From assembly GCF_014529535.1 (NCBI RefSeq), contig NW_023503501.1, forward strand, positions 5,214,150-5,278,149: a DNA stretch of 64,000 nt. Reading direction: 5' to 3'. Under the pieces are notes generated by a model. It was not told where the DNA came from. It saw only the letters and a list, made by a program, of their open reading frames with translations, and made no database searches. The position numbers and the translations under genes were made by a program. Shown piece by piece: positions 41,997-51,306 of this stretch (position 1 is the first letter of the stretch; each line of letters opens with the position of its first letter). Origin of the DNA: Bradysia coprophila. Taxonomy: Eukaryota > Arthropoda > Insecta > Diptera > Sciaridae.

Positions 41997-42717
41997 AGTA
42001 TATGAAAGTATATGACTATTACTTTGTAAACCGTGAAGTATTTGGATACCCTTTTTTCGATACAAAACCAGTATATATGAAAGTATATGAATCGGGTCGT
42101 ATTTTTATCGATGTAGCCCGTGTGTGATGGGTGTAGCCCACAAAACATTGTTATCGTCCCTAAACGTCAAAAATCGATTTTCAAAATTTTTAAAAATTTA
42201 TTTACAACTTGCGACAAATCATAAAAGCTAAATTTTCAAATTTTCGGCCTCCCACCTATTTCACCTCTACCAAAAAACTTCTTTAAGATTTTTGCTACAT
42301 TTATCAGTTCTATTCTACTAATTGGAGTCCAATGCAACAGAAAAAAATAAAATCCGGAAGAAGTTTGTCGGAAAAGTCTTCTTTGTGAGTCGTTAAAGTT
42401 CGCCGACTAAGAAAAATTGAGTGGACCTTGAACTTGAAAATTCGTATATTCATCGGGAAAGAGATTCTTGAAAATGTTGTAGGCTACCCAGCACACAAAA
42501 GTCTTTAAAAATCAACTGCGTAACGTTTGTGTCGTGAGTGTTTGTTTGGCCTAAAATTGGGTAAAAATGCCACAACTGATTAAAACGAATTTCCCTCAGC
42601 GATATCAGTTATTTTGTAAGTAAGATAAAGGACTTGCGTCACATTTACCCTTTAAGGGTTTTTTTTATTGATATAGATAGACAGCTATATTTAACTGTCT
42701 TTATTTATAGTTATATG

Positions 42718-42921
42718 CACGGCAGAGTAAAAGTAAACCTGGCAGGAGCGGTTCATTATTGAAACTTCAAATCAGGGACCTAATACACTGTATGAAAATG
42801 AACTCGAATGAACACTGACATAAGTTGAAAAATTTAATTCGCAAAAAACATGGGGCTACTAGATTATTCAGGTCCCTAGTCAAACAAGCGCTCCTGCCTG
42901 GGTTACTTTTACTCTGCCGTG
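42718..42921. mobile_element. hAT-like MITE, 204 bp, with TTATATG target duplication
   Basis: The ends are CACGGCAGAGTAAAAGTAA and the mirrored TTACTTTTACTCTGCCGTG. Similarity continues for about 35 bp on each side (the GGCAGGAGCG / CGCTCCTGCC pair). TTATATG lies directly outside both ends (42711-42717 and 42922-42928); a shared G makes an 8-bp reading possible. This is consistent with a hAT-type transposase. There is no coding content. Confidence 0.85.
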
Positions 42922-42928
42922 TTATATG

Positions 42929-44021
42929 ACGTTATTGTAGCTGTTTAATTAGGAATTTATTAAATTTGACCTCGTACGGGGCTGTCGATATTGCTTCCGG
43001 CAATGGGTTGTGATGAAAGTTTGACCGTCGAAACTGATCGCCAGAGCCAATATCAACATTTTCTTTTTGAATTTTCACTTCAATGATCTATTGAAATTGA
43101 GATATAGACTCAATAAACCAATTTATTCAACGTATACTACATGCCTGAAACGTAAATAGTTTCACAAATTGTGTATTTACTGAGCATCATAGACCAGAAA
43201 CGTCATTCTTCTTCTTCTTAAAATGACGAAAATCACAACCCATTTCTTTGTTATAACAAGAAAAAAGTGGGTCATGTATTTAAGTGTAAAAGATTTTAAA
43301 GGACTTTTTAAGTGAGAAAGCTTTTTATAAGTGCCAGAGGAATCATTTGTCATCCCAAAATTTAGGAACAAACCTTGGAACACCTTACTCATGTGTTCGT
43401 TTTTTTGCGCTTGCATATTTCACTCATTATCCCGAGAGGCAGATATTCGTAAATTTCGTTGACGAAGGATTTTTTGTTTTACGATTTTCAATGATTCCAG
43501 GGGGATTTCCTTTATAATTTTTTGGTGGACTTTCAAGGATTTCGTTGGATTCTTAATGATTTCTAAATTTTTGAGGATTTTCTTTGATTTTTTTATTTGT
43601 TTGGCAGGTTTTCATTATGCACCGCCGCAATATTGTCTCATAGATGCCAATATTATGAGCAGTTTTGCTTCAGTTTTATGATCGAAGTATTTTTCAAGAG
43701 ATTGAATACAAATCTTTCTTTAAACATTCAACTTAATATAAATAATAAAATAAGACCGCAGATTCAGATTCAGAAATACAGAATATGACATCCAACATTT
43801 ATTTCTGTACTACCGTAACTCATAACGAATAGAAATATCTCACAACTGTTCGTAACTCTCAGCGTATGTGACAACGAATAGCAATTCTAAAAATTTGTAG
43901 ATAGGCTGAAACCTGACGTCACAGGTCTGATTCAGACCGTCTGAATGAAACTCAGGGTCAAGTCAGTTTAGGTGGTTTTTCTTAAATTACCTGAATTGAA
44001 CTGACCGATGATAATGCACTT
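42929..44021. other. Non-coding stretch
   Basis: No gene or ordered repeat is recognised between the two groups of elements. Confidence 0.4.
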
Positions 44022-44125
44022 CTTGCCAAAATTGTTATCGAGACGCGTGACGTGTGGGCATTGCTGGTCGAGTCGAAGGCGAGAACCGTAATCACCACAC
44101 GTCAAGATAACAACTTTGGTAAAAG
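44022..44125. mobile_element. Foldback element with GAAGGC-type apex
   Basis: The stem is built from CTTGCCAAAATTGTTATC and the mirrored GATAACAACTTTGGTAA, then GACGTGTGG / CCACACGTC. The apex reads GGTCGAGTCGAAGGCGAG. Layout and position relative to the next element match the composite at 49.1-49.4 kb. Confidence 0.6.
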
Positions 44126-44137
44126 GTTCAAACACTC

Positions 44138-44213
44138 TTTTATCTGCCAAGAACAGATAAACAAAAATGCTCTAGAGGGATAAGTGGGAAATTATTGTTC
44201 TAAGCAGATAAAA
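44138..44213. mobile_element. 76-bp foldback element (TTTTATCTG family)
   Basis: TTTTATCTGCCAAGAACA is mirrored by TTGTTCTAAGCAGATAAAA around a core containing CTCTAGAGGGATAAG. Two further copies lie at 49134-49214 and 49341-49427 and are almost identical to each other. Confidence 0.7.
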
Positions 44214-45539
44214 ACAATTATTTCATGTACGCTATTCAATCAAAGAATAATTTTTTTCAATCTTTAGATATTTATTTGAAACAAGCAACAAGCAACTATT
44301 CCTTCAAACCATAGCACTGAACGCACTAGATCAGAATTTTCAAGAGGAGCCTACTCGACGCAGTAGTCAAAATTATAGTATTTTATTGCTATGTGAGACA
44401 AAATCAAGAATTACTTCGTATGTACATATTGTATATAACAAGTGAGCGAAGCGAACGCGTGTGTTCTTGTGTTCTTGTGACCCGACTGTACTTCCGACTT
44501 GTGCAGAGTTTTAAGTTCGGATTGTACTTCTCCATCTGACATTACATCTGCATACTCTCCGGCGTCCATCTCGATGAAATCTTCGTGCAGAGATGATACA
44601 TCACTTACAACGTCCATGGCTTGATGACCTGGAAAGATACAATCGCCAGCGCGGCACTGTACATGACAAATCAGATAACAAAAATTTTCGTAGTGGTCCC
44701 TGGACCAACGATGCCGATCGTCGGACTACTCGAAAAGAAGTGCTGCCGAAACCCTTTTCTCTTCAGGTTTAATGCGAAAAGGGTGCCAAGATGCAGACCT
44801 TGGTGGAGAATGAGTTACCAAGCAGAAGACCAAGAAACGAAAAACTAAAACCGAAATGCTAAAAGTTCAAACAAATAGAAAATTTCAAGGTTTAGGAAGA
44901 GGATGACACTGAAAGATTTTACATTCCGTGAAAGACTATCCCTTTACAAAGCACAAAATCTACACAGGCTACACGGCATCAAAGATGGTGTGCTTTAACC
45001 GTTAGGTCAGCTGCTGTGAAAGGAATTGCTCTTATTGTATGTCAAGGGCGTCGCAAGAATTGAAAATCGCTGGTCCAAACCCCTTGTAAACTGGATGAAA
45101 TGTAGCATTCAAATACTGAGGAGAATACTCGGCAATCTATTTGTGCACTTTCCACTCTTTGTACTGGTGAAATTTAGATCCAGTTACAAAATCGTGATGA
45201 AAGAAAGAAACACTTTTTCAGCATTGAATTCCGCGTCTCGTAACAATAGCCTTCTGATGGCTGACCGCGTGCTTTTAAAAATCGAATTTTATAGGAAAAC
45301 CAGAACAAAAGCAAAAATGTTCTGTGTACAAAACGGTGAAAGCACTTATTTCACTTCAACAACGCTGCATAAAGCCGATATAATCGTAACTCACTTCGAA
45401 GATAATTGATTTGACCTCACTGCAAACAGCCGCAAAAGAATATATAATTCAGAAATGATTGAAACAATCGGCCGCAGCGCAGAGAGAATCGAAATAGTTG
45501 TTCACTCTCCGACGGTCAAACTCAAACTCGCTCGTAAAG
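44214..45539. other. Probable decayed mobile-element DNA
   Basis: Several short frames are present (44411-44617 minus, acidic; 44621-44848 and 45026-45409 plus), but none can be joined or recognised. A segment around CTACTCGACGCAGTAGTC (44346) recurs inverted near 48544. CAAGTGAGCGAAGCGAACGC near 44440 looks like a broken foldback apex. Confidence 0.35.
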
Positions 45540-45660
45540 TAATAGTATATTTCAACATACCCCAATACACACAAGGTGTGTATGGATACGAGGGCGAAGC
45601 CCGAGTGAAATACACACCGCGTGTGTATTGGGGTATTTTGAAAGATATTTTTCTGTAATA
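45540..45660. mobile_element. Foldback element with GGGC-GAA-GCCC apex
   Basis: ATACCCCAATACACAC on the left mirrors GTGTGTATTGGGGTAT on the right. Weaker pairing extends outward (TATTTC / GAAAGATA). The apex at about 45590-45605 is GAGGGCGAAGCCCGAG, a perfect stem with a GAA triloop. Because of the symmetry, both strands carry near-identical open frames, which are not genes. Confidence 0.75.
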
Positions 45661-45780
45661 GTGAGAGTGTGTTGGTGCTTTCCTTCCCAACCGTTACTTT
45701 CCCGCTCGACCGTTTACTTTCCCGCTCGACCGATTCATATCATACCTCACCAATACACTCTCACATATACAGAAAAACGT

Positions 45781-45879
45781 TATACTTTACACGTGAAATA
45801 ATTTGATATCTCGTATCCAGATGAGTAAAAGTATCCGAGGGCTTCAGCCCGGGATATCAAATTACTTCACTGGTATAGT
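45781..45879. mobile_element. Foldback element with GGGCTTCAGCCC apex
   Basis: TATACTTTACACGTGAAATA with ATTTGATATC on the left mirrors GATATCAAATTACTTCAC and GGTATAGTA on the right. The inner region contains CCGAGGGCTTCAGCCCGGG. Confidence 0.65.
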
Positions 45880-45974
45880 AATGTACTATTATCACATATG
45901 CACGGTGCTCGGATGTCAAAATTACTTCACTAGAAGTTTAATTAATGTTGTCTCGTTTTCGCTTATGTGATAAT

Positions 45975-46097
45975 ATATATTATGCACCTGTTGGCAAGAT
46001 TGATATTTTGATGTGTAGGACATTATTGCCAGAGCCGAAGGCGTGGGTCATAATGCCTACACGTCAAAATAACAGTCTGGCAATAGGTGCATATCAT
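45975..46097. mobile_element. Foldback element with GCC-GAA-GGC apex (copy 1)
   Basis: ATGCACCTGTTGGCAAGATT on the left mirrors CTGGCAATAGGTGCAT on the right, then TTTTGATGTGTAGG / CCTACACGTCAAAA. The apex is GAGCCGAAGGCGTG. A second copy at about 49215-49340 differs at only a few positions. Confidence 0.75.
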
Positions 46098-46110
46098 ATT
46101 TTAGGCGCGT

Positions 46111-46270
46111 GCTATTTGCCCTTAAGTGCAAATAGTCTTCTTATACACTATTTGCACTTAAGTGCAATTAGTCTTATACACTATTTGCACTTAAGTGCAA
46201 ATAGTATTCTAATACGCTATTTGCACTTAAGTGCAATTAGTCTTCTAATACACTATTTGCACTTAAGTTA
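46111..46270. repeat. Array of short palindromes (TTTGCACTTAAGTGCAAA type)
   Basis: Four to five units of about 36 bp are present, each a 24-bp palindrome centred on CTTAAG plus a 12-13 bp spacer like TCTTCTAATACA. Units differ by single substitutions. The array ends directly at the perfect palindrome that follows. A second array lies at 48964-49122. Confidence 0.8.
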
Positions 46271-46276
46271 AATTAG

Positions 46277-46393
46277 CACAAAGACTATTTGCCCTTACAC
46301 AGGTTAGCAGTCGCTATGTAACACGATTTTGCGCTGCGCAAAATCGTGTTACATAGCGACTGCTAACCTGTGTAAGGGCAAATAGTCTTTGTG
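46277..46393. repeat. Perfect 117-bp palindrome (58-bp arms, 1-base centre)
   Basis: The left arm (46277-46334) starts CACAAAGACTATTTGCCCTT and ends ACGATTTTGCGC. The right arm (46336-46393) is its exact reverse complement base for base. The centre is a single T at 46335. The outer ends share the CTATTTGCCCTTA wording of the neighbouring array. Confidence 0.93.
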
Positions 46394-46896
46394 TGCAAAT
46401 AGTGAACATTATAATTAACTTCAATTAAAGTATGGGAAGAAATAAACTTCTTAATTTTCAATTTCAACAATTTGAAAGTTCCTTCAAATGTCACATGACC
46501 GAAAAGTACGTATCCTTACGATTCTCTCCATTGAGGTACCGCATATACTTTTTAGTTGATTTTCTTGAAAAATAAAGGGACCCGTGTTTTTTCTTCTCTC
46601 GAAAAAGACAAAATTCCAAAAATTATCACTGTTTGAAGGTGAAAAAATTTTCGCACCCGATCACACCCGCCATACAAATTGTTGTTGTAATCGTCATCTA
46701 CATGGGAAGTATAAAGTGTCCTTTAGAGAGCACTATTGCTAGAATCAAAAAAGACAAAAACACGGGTCCTTTTATTTTCCGAATTCTTCAAGAAAACGTT
46801 AAAAAATTGGAAAAAATTTTTTCTTTTGTACCTCCCTCATTGCTTAGATTTTTTTGATGTGATTTTTTCCAAACTCCTGTCGCGTAGCAAATGTTG

Positions 46897-48417
46897 GTCC
46901 AATTGAGAAACTAATTACTGTTCCGGAGTCCTGAGGTCATTTGCTATACGCTAACACTTTATTTTACTAAAATCATCCGAGAAAAATGTAACATTTTTTC
47001 TCTTGATATTGCTAACTTTGGATCTGTTTTAACGACATATATTCGCGACATAGCGAAGCGCCTTTTTATTGATAAGGTAAAAGAATAGTAGGCGACAAAA
47101 AATGACTGCTTTAGTACCGTTCCAGATGCTGTTCCAGCTGTGGAGCCTCCAGAAAGAAGGATTTTTTCACCAACGTTTTTTCCAAGACTTCTGTAGGCTA
47201 GCAGCACAAAAGTACTGGGTTCATTTATATGTGGAACGATAGTGGGTGAGGCCAGCTACAACACCCCATACTCAGTTCCGTGGAACGTCGAAGCTGCAGG
47301 GAAGGCGGACTCTCCGAAGATTCACTATATTATTAAAAATAACTCTCGTGGATGTACTCGCACCAGCCAGTGCGTATACTCTACCTGAAGGTCTTTTCAA
47401 GGCCGACATTAGTACAACAACATTACAACAATCTAAAATAACTTTTTCTTGAGTTATTGCCAAAAAACTGTTTTCGGTACCCTCTGACATGTCTCTACTT
47501 TTGAGCGCTTTTCACAGAATATAATTTTTTTTCTCGAAAAAGTGAAAGATACGTGTTTCCTAGAATTGAAAGTCGAATCCAACGAGCTATCACTCATTAA
47601 AATCGAAGACCACTTGTTCTCAAAGTTAAGAAAATCACCTAAAGTTTTGGCGATATGACTCTTAAGAGTCATATCGCCAAGACTTCAGGTGATTGGGGAA
47701 CAATCCGACTCCGATTTCAATGAGTGATAGCTCGTTGGATTCGTCTTTCAATTCTAGGAAACACGTATCTTTCACTTTTTCTAAAAAAAAATTGTTTTCT
47801 GTGAAAAGTGTTCAAAAGTGATCACATGTCAGAGAGTACCGAAAACAGTTTTTCGGCAATAACTCAAGAAAAAATTATTTTAAATTGTTGTAATGTTGTA
47901 CGATTGTCGGCCTTGGAAAGACCTACAGATAGAGTATACGCACTGCTTGGTGCTAGTTGATCCACGAGAGCTATGACTTAAAATATAGTGAATGTTCGGA
48001 GAGTACTGCTTCTCTGCAGCTTCGCTGTTCCACGGAACTAAGTATGGGGTGTTGTAGCTGGCCTCACCCACTATCGTTCCACACATAAATGAGCCCAGTA
48101 CTTTTGTGCTGCAAGCCCACAGAAGTGTTAGAAAAAAAGTTGGTGCCAAAATGCAGATTTTTTTCTTCTTTCTGAGGGCTCTACAGCTGGAACAGCATCT
48201 GGAACGGTACTATGGCAGTCATTCTTTATCGTCTACTATTGTTTTACCTTATCAATAGAAAAACGCTTCGATATGTCACGAATATATCAGATCCAATGTT
48301 AGTAAAATCAAGAGAAAAATTATCAAATTTTTCTCGGAGGATTTTAGTCAAATAAAGTGTTAGCGTATAGCAAATGACCTCAGAACTCCGGAACAGTAGT
48401 TAGTCTTTCAATTGGAC
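46897..48417. mobile_element. 1.5-kb inverted repeat with about 760-bp arms and no spacer
   Basis: The outer ends are GTCCAATTGAGAAACTAA on the left and the mirrored TTCAATTGGAC on the right. The centre (47649-47678) is perfectly symmetrical around GATATGACTCTTAAGAGTC. The arms match along their whole length with scattered substitutions and small indels. One frame of the left arm (plus strand) and the mirror frame of the right arm (minus strand) encode similar peptides containing CGTIVGEASYNTPY and VPWN, suggesting that the arm once held coding DNA. The ends also match about 45 bp at 11195-11245. Transcription across it would give a long hairpin RNA. Confidence 0.85.
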
Positions 48418-48756
48418 TCTTCCTTTTGGACATTCGTAGAAGCAACGCACTCCAAGAACAAGCACAAGAGCAGATTTTTTTAACGGTCAAAAAGCCTCTT
48501 ATTTTGGTACCAACATAAAAAACTAAATTTATATGAAAAATTCTGACTACTGCGTCGAGTAGGCCTCTTATATTAAATGTGTTGTCGTGCCTGTTTTGGA
48601 GTGCGTTGGTAGAAGTAAGAATCAAGTGTTGCCGATGTAAAACTCTTCTTTCTGACCATTTGTAGAAGCAAAAATCAAGTTTTGTCGATGGAACACTCTT
48701 GCTCGTGGCTATTTGCATAAGGAAAATTAAGGTTAATATCGGCGTTAATCTACAAT

Positions 48757-48872
48757 CTTTAACATTTCAAATGTCTCACTATCAAAATTTTCAGAGAATT
48801 TCATTGTGTCGTTGCGAATTCTCAATGACATTCTATGAAAAAAATGACAGTGAGACATTTGAAATGTTAAAG
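48757..48872. repeat. 116-bp hairpin with perfect 24-bp arms
   Basis: CTTTAACATTTCAAATGTCT (48757) and four further bases mirror exactly AGTGAGACATTTGAAATGTT ending at 48872. The loop of 68 bases also has a weak inner pairing (AGAATTTCATTG / CAATGACATTCT). Confidence 0.7.
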
Positions 48873-48963
48873 TTTGTACTAATTTTCTCTAATCTTTCTA
48901 CTCTCAGCAGACGGAAAAAACAGTACTACTTTCCACTTATATTTTCATTTTCTCAAAAACATA

Positions 48964-49122
48964 TAAGTGCAAATAGTCCATTAAGACACTATTTGCACTT
49001 CAGTGCAAATAGTGTATAGGAAGACTATTGGCACTTAAGTGCAAATAGTCTATTAGAACACTAATTGCCCTTAAGTGCGAATAGTCTTTTTATACACTAT
49101 TTGTACTTAAGTGCAAATAGTC
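48964..49122. repeat. Second array of TTTGCACTTAAGTGCAAA-type palindromes
   Basis: Four to five units have the same sequence class and spacing as at 46111-46270, with one central TTCAG variant. It directly precedes the composite hairpin block at 49134. Confidence 0.75.
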
Positions 49123-49133
49123 ACTTCGCATAT

Positions 49134-49427
49134 TTTATCTGTCGAGAACAGATATATCGAGATAAACAAAAACTCCCTAGAGGGATAAGCTCGAGATTAT
49201 CGTTCTAGACAGATAATATATATTATGCACCTGTTGCCAAGATTGGTATTTTGACGTGTAGGACATTATTGCCCTAGCCGAAGGCGTGGGTCATAATGCC
49301 TACACGTCAAAATAACAGTCTGGCAATAGGTGCATATCATATTTTATCTGTCGAGAACAGATATATCGAGATAAACAAAAACTCCCTAGAGGGATAAGCT
49401 CGAGATTATCGTTCTAGACAGATAAAA
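49134..49427. mobile_element. Composite: hairpin with GCCGAAGGC apex between two identical hairpins
   Basis: Copies of the TTTTATCTGTCGAGAAC...GTTCTAGACAGAT hairpin lie at 49134-49214 and 49341-49427 and agree over about 77 bp without a difference. Between them is the second copy of the GCACCTGTT element, apex TAGCCGAAGGCGT at about 49276. A more diverged version of this arrangement, with a single flanking hairpin, is seen at 44022-44213. Confidence 0.75.
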
Positions 49428-49431
49428 TAGA

Positions 49432-49490
49432 GTACACACTTGTCGCTATCAGTCTCGGCAAGCCTCGACTTCCTCGTGACAAGTGTGTAA
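49432..49490. repeat. 59-bp hairpin
   Basis: TACACACTTGTC (49434) mirrors GACAAGTGTGTA. The loop carries CTATCAGTCTCGGCAAGCCT, the part that recurs inverted at about 51061-51090. Confidence 0.65.
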
Positions 49491-49617
49491 TATATAAAAA
49501 ACTAATACCACGAACTTGAGCTTTAAACTATAACTTTTAGACAAGCGATACGAATTAAACCAACCAATTTGACTAAAACTTTGTATTTACATAGCGTTTT
49601 ACACAGAAATTTTTTGA

Positions 49618-50127
49618 AACGATAATAAACGAATTATTAAAAACAATATTCTCCAACGAGCATTGAAGAGTGGTCTAGTTCCAGCTATTCTCGAACCACC
49701 TGGCTGTTCGAGACCGGATGGAAAAAAACCAGACGGAATGAGCTTAGTTCCTTGGGCGAGAGGAAGGTCATTGTTGTGGAATTTTACCTGTAAGGACACT
49801 TTCGCACCGTCATATCTAAATTCTTCGTCTAAGCACGCCGGTTACGTCGCAAAAGTAGGGGAAAGGATTAAAATCAGCCATTATTCACAACTGGCTAACC
49901 AGTTCATTTTCATTCCGGTTGCTACGGAGACGTCAGGGGTAATAGGAAAATTGGGCCTGGATTTAATCAAAAAAATCGGAAGTAAAATCACCGATGCTAC
50001 GAATGAAAAACGTGCGACGTCCTATTTAATTCAACGCATAAGCATCGCCATTCAAAAAGGAAACGTGGCATCAATTTTGGGCACAATTCCACCATCGAAA
50101 GATTTGAAGGAGGTGTTTTATCTTTAA
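49618..50127 (+). pseudogene. Truncated retroelement-type C-terminal domain
   Basis: About 170 codons are open without a start methionine. They contain LEPPGCSRPDGKKPDGMSLV, then a Trp-rich stretch, LLWNFTCKDTFAPS, FIFIPVATETSG, and near the end QRISIAIQKGNVASILGT. This order is one I know from the region following the reverse transcriptase in many retroelement-derived proteins of invertebrates, where the PDG ... WD-x-T-x-x-D pattern looks like a nuclease core. The upstream reverse transcriptase is absent, so this is a 5'-truncated copy, typical of non-LTR retroelements. An AT-rich tail follows the stop at 50125-50127. The exact family is unknown to me. Confidence 0.6.
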
Positions 50128-51186
50128 ACATTGTAAAAATGAAATACATATGAAATAAAACCCAGTAAAATTATTTAAAAAAATCAATTTAAAAAATGAA
50201 TTTCTCATCAAATTTTTTTCGAATGAATTAAATATCAATGATAATATTTATTATGATGAACAACTTAATAATCTACACTTATAAGTCGTAACATTGTTTC
50301 GGATGAATGATGTGTATACAAAAAACAAAAATAAGTGTTGATTTCCATAATGAGATGATGTGCTTCAATGCTCGTAATAGCCACCAGAAAAGTTTCTATC
50401 AAATAAAATCGAAAGTTATATAAACACCAAATTTATGCATAAATACAGTTATCGATCGTTCGAGAAACAAACGTATGGTGTGAAATATGATGAGGATGAC
50501 TTTTAATGATGTTATTACAATAAGTAAAAATCGTCAATTAATTTAATTACAAAATATTTCGGATATAGTGAGATATTGAATTGATTTGTTCCGCAAATAA
50601 AATCAATTCACTTATGGGCATTAGTTGGTTTTTGCTATCGGATCGACGTAACTTCATTTAAGGTATAGCTTTCTTTTCGCCACACGTGCTGTAAATACCT
50701 ACTTCATAAACAAATTGTCGAAATAACTATAGGCGGCTGTCCATTGATTAAAGCCTAAAGGGAGGCAAAATAGCTATTTTCGTTGATTTCGGCCCATTAC
50801 TAATAAACTTCCAACAATTTTATTTCCACCGTTTGCAGCCGTTATAAATTCATCACTGCGAGTTTGGGCTTCTCGGTATTGTACGAGATCCATATCACTG
50901 GATATAATTTGGGTACCTTCGTTTCACAGAATTGTCAAGAAACATTTTATTTTTAGTTTTCGTTTACTTTTCTGTGGTCTTCTCTTCTATACTTCCACAG
51001 TTGAATTGTTTTTTATTACTTATCTCTTCTCGGAGATCTTACTCACTAAACTTAATATCGAGGCTTGCCGAGACTGATAGTCCCAAGTGTGTACTCAATT
51101 TTATCACATAAGCGAAAACAAGACAACAACATAGAACTGAAGTGTAATTTTTGAGTAAGTAATTTTGACATCCGAACATTTATAAT

Positions 51187-51306
51187 GAAAATCCATAAAA
51201 TCGATAAAAATCCATAAAATCGATGAAAATCCATAAATCGATGAAAATCCATAAATCGATGAAAATCCATAAAATCGATGAAGATCCATAAAATCGATGA
51301 AAATCC
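51187..51306. repeat. Tandem repeat, about 17-18 bp unit AAATCCATAAAATCGATG
   Basis: Seven adjacent units vary in one or two bases and in the number of A residues. Most contain the palindrome ATCGAT. The frames seen over it are repeats, not a gene. Confidence 0.85.

Larger units (their letters stand above)
45906..51178. mobile_element. Possible 5.3-kb composite element bounded by inverted segments
   Basis: The segment 45906-45972 (CTCGGATGTCAAAATTACTT ... TTTTCGCTTATGTGATA) is mirrored at 51102-51178 (TATCACATAAGCGAAAA ... AATTTTGACATCCGA). A second inverted pair lies just inside: 49422-49468 and 51061-51108 share CTATCAGTCTCGGCAAGCCT in opposite orientation. Between them lie the palindromes listed below and a truncated retroelement-type frame. 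The span may be one large foldback transposon that has collected others, or simply a nest of independent insertions. No target duplication was found. Confidence 0.4.

Noticed and set aside
45455-45690. Overlapping plus and minus frames with similar peptides (IPQYT..GVY)
   Set aside because: They are the two strands of the same palindrome and not two genes.
47272-48149. Minus-strand frames of 72-89 codons in the 1.5-kb inverted repeat as living genes
   Set aside because: The left arm has a stop inside the shared frame and no start or splice sites. The shared peptide more likely reflects an older coding origin.
51052-51289. Minus-strand frames with MDFHRF / YGFSSI repeats
   Set aside because: These are translations of the ATCGATG tandem repeat.
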